The translations under genes were made by a program, and so were the position numbers. This document shows, piece after piece, positions 5,480 to 9,689 of a stretch of 9,689 bases of DNA. How positions within the stretch are numbered: the stretch's first letter is position 1; each line of letters opens with the position of its first letter. The DNA is from an uncultured Marvinbryantia sp. GTDB taxonomy: Bacteria > Bacillota > Clostridia > Lachnospirales > Lachnospiraceae. The stretch is taken from assembly GCA_934373455.1 (NCBI GenBank), contig CAKRON010000094.1:1-9689 (forward strand), given 5' to 3'. Below the pieces are notes generated by a model. It saw only the letters and a program-made list of their open reading frames with translations. It was not told where the DNA came from and did not search any database.

Positions 5480-5869
5480 ATGGAATTAGTGATAGGTGGA
5501 GCGTATCAGGGAAAGCAAGATGTGGCCGTTCGTATATTTGAATTAAACCCTGCTGAAATTCTAAATGGAGCAAACTGCAGTCTGCAGGAAGCACTGCAGG
5601 CCAGAGCGATCCGAAATTTTCATTTGCTGATTCGAAATATGATGGAAAAGAAACAGAGTCCGGAAGAATTTTTTGAGCAATTGAAAGATCAGAATCCAGA
5701 TGTGATATTGATTTCAAACGAAGTGGGTTACGGAATTGTTCCATTGGAACGTTTTGAAAGAGAGTGGAGAGAGACAACAGGAAGAATCTGTTGTATGGCC
5801 GCTCAGGAAGCAATACATGTGATTCGTGTAGTGGCTGGTAATGCGGTATATATAAAAGGAGAAAAATAA
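5480..5869 (+). CDS. Short CobU-like protein with degenerate P-loop
   Basis: This 129-residue protein belongs to the CobU family but is about 45 residues shorter than the CobU encoded upstream. It begins MELVIGGAYQGKQ, a P-loop-like GxxxxGK in which the final Ser/Thr is replaced by Gln (residues 6-13). It then lacks the RHR guanylylation region. The C-terminal half is well kept: ILISNEVGYGIVP (76-88), RFEREWRETTGR (91-102), then VVAGNAVYIKG at the end. These are the conserved motifs altered in the upstream CobU. Without the nucleotidylated histidine it is unlikely to guanylylate on its own. It could be a partner subunit, a kinase-only or regulatory homologue, or a decaying duplicate. The intact frame, the ribosome binding site and the 1-base overlap with cobC argue against decay. 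Database annotation would probably call it cobU/cobP-like. Confidence 0.75.
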   Translation: MELVIGGAYQGKQDVAVRIFELNPAEILNGANCSLQEALQARAIRNFHLLIRNMMEKKQSPEEFFEQLKDQNPDVILISNEVGYGIVPLERFEREWRETTGRICCMAAQEAIHVIRVVAGNAVYIKGEK

Positions 5870-6465
5870 TGGTTGTCTATTTGATACGCCATGGAATGAC
5901 TGCCGGAAATCAAAAGAAACGATATATCGGAACAACGGATGAATCGCTGTGCCCAGATGGAATACAAGAGCTGCAGAAAGTGAAAAAGCTGCAGCTTTAT
6001 CCTGTTCCGGATATTTTGTATACCAGTCCTATGAAGCGCTGCAAGGAAACAGCAGAACTTCTGTTTCCGGGACAAGACAGAAAAGAAGTGGCAGATTTTC
6101 GAGAATGTGATTTTGGGGAATTTGAGAATAAGAATTATTTGGAACTTTCTGGAAATCTTCATTATCAACAGTGGATTGACAGTAATGGCCAGCTTCCATT
6201 TCCGGAAGGAGAATCCAGAGAGGGATTTCAGAAAAGAAATGTACAGGCATTTCAAAGACTGGAAAAAGAATGGATGCAAGAAGATCTGGATGATAAAATC
6301 ATTGCGATTGTTGCTCATGGAGGAACGATTATGAGTATTCTTCAGGCAATTGGACAGCCGGAAGGAACGTATTATGATTTTCATGTTGGAAACGGAGAAG
6401 GATATTGTCTGGAGGGTAAATCCGGAAGGTATTTTTATCATAAGCTGAATTTCGAAAAAAACTAA
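5869..6465 (+). CDS. cobC: Alpha-ribazole / adenosylcobalamin phosphatase CobC (histidine phosphatase family)
   Basis: CobC removes the phosphate from alpha-ribazole phosphate or adenosylcobalamin phosphate, the last dephosphorylation in nucleotide-loop assembly. The 198-residue protein shows the histidine phosphatase signature LIRHGMT with nucleophile His8. It also has TSPMKRCKETA with Arg57, FRECDFGEFE (77-86) with the likely acid Glu79, and VAHGG with His150. The FGEFENKNYLEL segment is typical of CobC-type members of this broad superfamily. The start overlaps the preceding stop (TAATG), with AAAGGAG at 5855-5861. Since the superfamily also includes phosphoglycerate mutases, the assignment rests partly on its place in the cob operon. 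Confidence 0.88.
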   Translation: MVVYLIRHGMTAGNQKKRYIGTTDESLCPDGIQELQKVKKLQLYPVPDILYTSPMKRCKETAELLFPGQDRKEVADFRECDFGEFENKNYLELSGNLHYQQWIDSNGQLPFPEGESREGFQKRNVQAFQRLEKEWMQEDLDDKIIAIVAHGGTIMSILQAIGQPEGTYYDFHVGNGEGYCLEGKSGRYFYHKLNFEKN

Positions 6466-6466
6466 T

Positions 6467-6480
6467 CGAACATATGGTTG
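6467..6480. promoter_or_regulatory. LexA (SOS) box-like site before ruvA
   Basis: CGAACATATGGTTG agrees with the Bacillus-type LexA/DinR consensus CGAACRNRYGTTYC at all positions except 11 and 14. It overlaps the first bases of the -35 element at 6478-6483, where a repressor would block RNA polymerase. The ruvAB genes are SOS-controlled in many bacteria, which supports the reading. The right half-site is imperfect, so binding is uncertain. Confidence 0.5.
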
Positions 6481-6506
6481 ATTTTTTAAAAACGGCATGA
6501 TATGAT
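6478..6506 (+). promoter_or_regulatory. Promoter for ruvAB
   Basis: TTGATT (6478-6483) and TATGAT (6501-6506) are separated by 17 bases, with an extended -10 TGA at 6498-6500. Transcription would start near 6513, giving a leader of about 23 bases that holds GGGAGAGG before the ruvA ATG. This separates ruvAB control from the cob operon upstream, although no clear terminator lies between them. Confidence 0.65.
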
Positions 6507-6535
6507 GACTTGACAAAAGGAACTGGGAGAGGAAT

Positions 6536-7150
6536 ATGATTGCTTTTTTAAAAGGTGAAATAGAAGAACTGGAGGAAACCAGAGTACTTCTGGATGTGAA
6601 TGGAGTCGGTTATGGTGTCTTTATAACGGGAAGGGATGCCAGTGCCTTATCAGGGAGGCATGATAACATTAAGCTGTATACTTACCTGCAGGTAAGAGAG
6701 GATGCTATGCAGTTATATGGTTTTCTTCGAAAAGATGATTTGCATGTATTCAGACTGTTACTTGGTGTAAATGGAATAGGACCCAAAGCAGCACTTGGAA
6801 TGTTATCGGCGCTGTCAGCCAATGACATACGTTTTGCCGTATTAGCAGGCGATGCAAAGGCAATTTCAAAAGCACCTGGAGTAGGTCCCAAGACTGCACA
6901 GAAAATGATATTAGAATTGAAAGATAAATTTGATCTGCAGGAGACATTTGACAGTTCTGTGGCAGAAGGAAAAGAAAGTGGAATCCCAAATACAGGCACA
7001 AAGCAGATTCAGGACGAAGCGGTACAGGCACTTGTGGCATTAGGATATCCTGGTTCAGAAGCATTAAAAGCTGTTCGGGCTGCAGATACCGGTGAAGATA
7101 TGAGTACAGAAGATCTGCTTCGGGCAGCATTGAAAAAAATGGCATTTTAG
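6536..7150 (+). CDS. ruvA: Holliday junction branch migration protein RuvA
   Basis: RuvA binds four-way DNA junctions as a tetramer and loads RuvB rings for branch migration in recombinational repair. The 204-residue length is normal. Residues 1-62 form the OB-fold domain (MIAFLKGEIE, VNGVGYGVFI, then YTYLQVREDAMQLYGF). Two helix-hairpin-helix motifs follow: LLGVNGIGPKAALGML (75-90) and APGVGPKTAQKMILEL (113-128). A variable linker (about 135-156) leads to the RuvB-contacting domain III (QDEAVQALVALGYPGSEALKAV and a final helix to 204). The ATG at 6536 follows GGGAGAGG at a short distance. ruvB starts 9 bases after the stop. Confidence 0.97.
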   Translation: MIAFLKGEIEELEETRVLLDVNGVGYGVFITGRDASALSGRHDNIKLYTYLQVREDAMQLYGFLRKDDLHVFRLLLGVNGIGPKAALGMLSALSANDIRFAVLAGDAKAISKAPGVGPKTAQKMILELKDKFDLQETFDSSVAEGKESGIPNTGTKQIQDEAVQALVALGYPGSEALKAVRAADTGEDMSTEDLLRAALKKMAF

Positions 7151-7159
7151 GAGAATAAG

Positions 7160-8155
7160 ATGGATAGAAGAGTAATACAAACAGAAGTTTTGCCGGAAGA
7201 CTCCCGTATAGAGACAAGTTTGCGCCCTAAGATGCTCAAAGACTACATCGGACAGGAAAAAGCAAAGAAAAATTTAAAGATTTATATTGAAGCTGCAAAG
7301 CAAAGAGGAGATTCCCTCGATCATGTATTATTTTATGGTCCTCCGGGTCTTGGTAAGACGACACTTGCCGGGATTATTGCAAATGAAATGGGTGTAAATA
7401 TGAAAGTTACATCTGGTCCTGCTATTGAAAAGCCGGGAGAAATGGCGGCTATCTTGAATAATCTGCAGGAGGGAGATGTCTTATTCGTAGATGAAATACA
7501 TCGCTTGAACCGGCAAGTAGAAGAAGTGTTATACCCTGCAATGGAAGATTTTGCAATTGATATCATGATCGGAAAGGGCGCAGCAGCCCGATCTATTCGA
7601 TTGGATTTACCACGATTTACTCTGGTTGGCGCAACAACAAGAGCAGGTCTTTTGACTGCACCGCTGCGTGATCGTTTTGGTGTCATTCATCATTTGGAAT
7701 TCTATACAGAAGAAGAATTGGCTGAGATTATCTGCAATTCAGCGAGAATTCTGGATGTGGAGATTGATCCACAGGGGGCTGTGGAACTGGCCAAGAGATC
7801 ACGAGGAACACCAAGACTTGCAAATCGTCTTTTAAAAAGAGTGCGGGATTTTGCACAGGTGAAATATGATGGTAAAATTACAAAAGAGACTGCTTCTTTT
7901 GCATTGGATCTTCTTGAAGTAGATAGATATGGTCTGGATGTAACAGACAGGAATCTGCTTATGACTATGATTGAAAAATTTCAGGGTGGACCGGTTGGAC
8001 TGGATACGCTGGCAGCAACTATCGGAGAAGACTCCGGGACAATTGAAGATGTATATGAGCCATATCTCCTAAAGAAGGGTTTTCTGATACGTACTCCAAG
8101 AGGAAGAATGGCAACAGAGAAGGCTTATCATCATCTGGGCTTGCAATTACAGTAG
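7160..8155 (+). CDS. ruvB: Holliday junction branch migration helicase RuvB
   Basis: RuvB is the AAA+ ATPase that pumps duplex DNA through the RuvA-bound junction. The 331-residue protein has the N-terminal [12 protein letters not shown] (21-32), Walker A GPPGLGKT (60-67), Walker B with DEIHRL (111-116), sensor 1 GATTRAG (157-163), and the LRDRFG segment with arginine finger Arg170. The C-terminal winged-helix domain contains RTPRGR. All key residues are present. It forms an operon with ruvA, and ruvC is not adjacent, as is common in Firmicutes, many of which use RecU as resolvase. The start is preceded by AGGAGAA. Confidence 0.98.
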   Translation: MDRRVIQTEVLPEDSRIETSLRPKMLKDYIGQEKAKKNLKIYIEAAKQRGDSLDHVLFYGPPGLGKTTLAGIIANEMGVNMKVTSGPAIEKPGEMAAILNNLQEGDVLFVDEIHRLNRQVEEVLYPAMEDFAIDIMIGKGAAARSIRLDLPRFTLVGATTRAGLLTAPLRDRFGVIHHLEFYTEEELAEIICNSARILDVEIDPQGAVELAKRSRGTPRLANRLLKRVRDFAQVKYDGKITKETASFALDLLEVDRYGLDVTDRNLLMTMIEKFQGGPVGLDTLAATIGEDSGTIEDVYEPYLLKKGFLIRTPRGRMATEKAYHHLGLQLQ

Positions 8156-8169
8156 AATTTGGATATACT
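8141..8169 (+). promoter_or_regulatory. Possible zapA promoter inside the end of ruvB
   Basis: TTGCAA (8141-8146) and TATACT (8164-8169) are spaced by 17 bases. The -35 matches 4 of 6 positions and the -10 matches 5 of 6. It could give zapA constant transcription independent of the SOS-type promoter of ruvAB. The 45-base gap between ruvB and zapA also permits read-through. Confidence 0.4.
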
Positions 8170-8200
8170 GGTGTTATACGAATGAGGAGGAAGTAACATT

Positions 8201-8527
8201 ATGTCAGCGAAAAACCAGACACAAGTGGTCATTAATGGTCAGATCTTTGTGATCAGTGGTTATGAAAGTGAAGAATACATTCAGAAAGTTGGCTATTATT
8301 TAAATAATAAGCTGACTGAAGTTCAGAAGCTGGAGAGTTATAAACGTCAGTCGAATGATATGAAGAATATTCTGGTTCAGCTCAACATTGCAGATGACTA
8401 TTTTAAAGCGAAAAAACAAGCCGAGATATTGGAAGACGGAATTTCTTCCAGAGATAAAGAGATTTTTGATCTGAAGCATACACTGATTGATATGCAGAGA
8501 CAATTAGATGATTTAAAGAAAAAATAA
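8201..8527 (+). CDS. zapA: Cell division protein ZapA
   Basis: ZapA binds FtsZ and bundles protofilaments, stabilising the Z-ring at midcell. The 108-residue protein has the N-terminal ZapA fold: VVINGQIFVISGYESEEYIQKVGYYLNNKL (9-38) resembles the family pattern of two beta strands followed by a helix with an EEY-x-x-KV core. Residues about 45-107 are a long helix with heptad-like spacing, consistent with the coiled coil that mediates tetramer formation. The ATG at 8201 follows GAGGAGG (8184-8190) at 10 bases. A strong terminator follows immediately. Confidence 0.88.
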   Translation: MSAKNQTQVVINGQIFVISGYESEEYIQKVGYYLNNKLTEVQKLESYKRQSNDMKNILVQLNIADDYFKAKKQAEILEDGISSRDKEIFDLKHTLIDMQRQLDDLKKK

Positions 8528-8531
8528 ACAC

Positions 8532-8577
8532 AGGCTGCAGAATCCTGTAGAAAGGATTATGGCAGCTTTCTTTTTTT
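8532..8577 (+). terminator. Intrinsic terminator after zapA
   Basis: AGGCTGC (8532-8538) pairs with GCAGCTT (8562-8568, one G-U). Within it AATCCT (8541-8546) pairs with AGGATT (8553-8558) around loop GTAGAA. A small internal loop separates the two stems. TTTCTTTTTTT follows at 8567-8577. It ends the ruvAB-zapA transcript. Confidence 0.88.
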
Positions 8578-8623
8578 CATAACTACATGTGTGAATTATA
8601 GAAATGGGAAGAAAGGCGTAGAG

Positions 8624-9689
8624 ATGAGAGTAGAATTACTGGCACCTGCCGGTTCTTATGAAAGTATGATGGCGGCATATAAAGCGGGGGCTGATGCAGT
8701 ATATCTTGGCGGTACAAGATTTGGTGCCAGGGCATTTGCAGATAATCTCGATACAGAACGCATGAAAGAAGCAATCGACTATGCGCATCTTCGGGGAAAA
8801 AAGCTGTATCTGACTGTGAATACGTTGTTAAAGCAAAAAGAGATAGAAGAAGTATACGACTATCTCCTTCCTTTTTATAAAGAAGGACTGGATGCAGTCA
8901 TTGTGCAGGATTTTGGAGTTTTTCAGATGGTCAAAGAGAGTTTCCCGGGAATGGATTTACATGCCAGCACACAAATGACAGTAACAGGTGTAAAAGGGGC
9001 GCAGTGGTTGTTTGAACGCGGTGCATCCAGAGTAGTAACTGCCAGAGAATTGTCTTTAGGAGAAATTCAAAAGATACACGAACAGGTTCCGGTGGAGATT
9101 GAAAGCTTTGTTCATGGTGCACTTTGTTTTTGTTATTCTGGTCAATGTCTTCTCAGCAGTATGATCGGTGGCAGAAGCGGAAATCGTGGACGATGTGCAC
9201 AGCCATGCAGACTTCCATACCAGCTTTATGAAAATGGAAAAAAGATTTCGAGAGACGATCAACCATATTTAATGAGTCCGAAAGATATGTGCACTTTAGA
9301 TATCATTCCTGAGTTGATTGAAAGCGGCATTTACTCTTTTAAGATGGAAGGACGTATGAAGAAACCGGAATATACAGCTGGGATTACTGCGATTTACCGT
9401 AAGTATATAGACCGCTACCTGGAATATGGACAGCAAAAATATCAGGTAAGTTCAGAAGATAGAAGCAGCCTGATGGATTTATATAACAGAGGCGGCTTTT
9501 CTTCAGGATATTACAGACAGCATAATGGCCGGGAGATGATGTCAATGGAACGGCCAAATCACTGGGGCACAGAAGCGGCAAAAGCAGTCGGGTCCGAAAA
9601 GTCCGAAAAGAATGTGAAATGGAAAGCACTGGAAGATCTGCATGCACAGGATGTTCTGGAACTTAGAGGAAAGAAAGAAGAGTGTCCGG
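8624..9689 (+). CDS. Peptidase U32 family protein, N-terminal part (RNA hydroxylation type)
   Basis: The frame runs from ATG 8624 to the right edge without a stop, giving 355 residues of an incomplete gene. AAAGG lies 9 bases before the start. The N-terminus VELLAPAGSYESMMAAYKAGADAVYLGG is diagnostic of the U32 family. Residues 160-178 fit the U32 signature E-x-F-x2-G-[SA]-[LIVM]-C-x4-G-x-C-x-[LIVM]-S exactly. Four cysteines at 168, 175, 191 and 195 are spaced like those of RlhA and TrhP, U32 proteins needed for hydroxylation of 23S rRNA or tRNA. KMEGRMKKPEY and RGGFSSGYY follow. The family was named as a collagenase or protease, but the cysteine set suggests an RNA-modifying enzyme. Which RNA is modified cannot be decided, because the C-terminal part that separates subfamilies is missing. 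Confidence 0.88.
   Translation, partial: MRVELLAPAGSYESMMAAYKAGADAVYLGGTRFGARAFADNLDTERMKEAIDYAHLRGKKLYLTVNTLLKQKEIEEVYDYLLPFYKEGLDAVIVQDFGVFQMVKESFPGMDLHASTQMTVTGVKGAQWLFERGASRVVTARELSLGEIQKIHEQVPVEIESFVHGALCFCYSGQCLLSSMIGGRSGNRGRCAQPCRLPYQLYENGKKISRDDQPYLMSPKDMCTLDIIPELIESGIYSFKMEGRMKKPEYTAGITAIYRKYIDRYLEYGQQKYQVSSEDRSSLMDLYNRGGFSSGYYRQHNGREMMSMERPNHWGTEAAKAVGSEKSEKNVKWKALEDLHAQDVLELRGKKEECP

Noticed and set aside
6456..6487. AT-rich inverted repeat after cobC as a bidirectional terminator
   Set aside because: The arms pair through A/T runs with a weak core that includes one mismatch and two G-U pairs. It overlaps the LexA-like box and -35 element, so it is a poor terminator candidate.
5803..6516. 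Minus-strand open frame of 237 codons opposite cobC
   Set aside because: cobC on the + strand has clear catalytic motifs. The antisense product is a phenylalanine/serine-rich shadow with no recognisable domain.

Overview
The window looks like chromosomal DNA from an anaerobic, low-GC, spore-forming Firmicute. A class Clostridia organism, probably Lachnospiraceae-like, is the best guess. This is inferred from the C-terminal half of the spore-coat ATPase SpoIVA, AT-rich codon use, strong AGGAGG-type ribosome binding sites, near-perfect sigma-A promoters, and the order ruvA-ruvB-zapA-U32 protease-like gene. All genes read on the + strand. No RNA genes, insertion sequences, CRISPR arrays or prophage genes were seen, and no stretch longer than 300 bases lacks a gene.

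Layout. (1) 1-633: 3' part of spoIVA, cut by the left edge. (2) 634-2976: a two-gene unit of secreted cell-wall enzymes behind a perfect TTGACA-17-TATAAT promoter. Both proteins have a signal peptide and aromatic/glycine cell-wall-binding-type repeats. One ends in a SleB/CwlJ-type hydrolase domain, the other in an unassigned lysozyme-like domain. A strong intrinsic terminator closes the unit. (3) 2979-6465: a five-gene cobalamin lower-ligand assembly operon, cobT-cobU-cobS-(short cobU-like)-cobC, behind a second perfect promoter with only about a 22-base leader and no visible cobalamin riboswitch. (4) 6466-8577: ruvA-ruvB (Holliday junction branch migration) with a promoter overlapped by a LexA-like box, followed by zapA with its own possible promoter and a terminator. 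(5) 8624-9689: 5' part of a U32 peptidase-family gene, open at the right edge.

How they work together. CobT activates the lower ligand base to alpha-ribazole phosphate. CobU makes adenosylcobinamide-GDP, CobS joins the two halves, and CobC removes the phosphate, so the operon covers nucleotide-loop assembly and cobinamide salvage but not corrin ring synthesis. RuvA and RuvB form the branch-migration motor. ZapA stabilises the FtsZ ring. The two secreted enzymes probably act on peptidoglycan, either in growth or in the spore cycle.

Most of the window is conserved core gene content. The points most worth a second look are the reciprocal motif loss between the two CobU-like proteins, the competing hairpins in the cobS/cobU-like gap, the unassigned C-terminal enzyme domain of the second wall protein, and repeated TCACATA motifs plus a long hairpin around the first wall-enzyme promoter. 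I did not find convincing evidence of a wholly new system.
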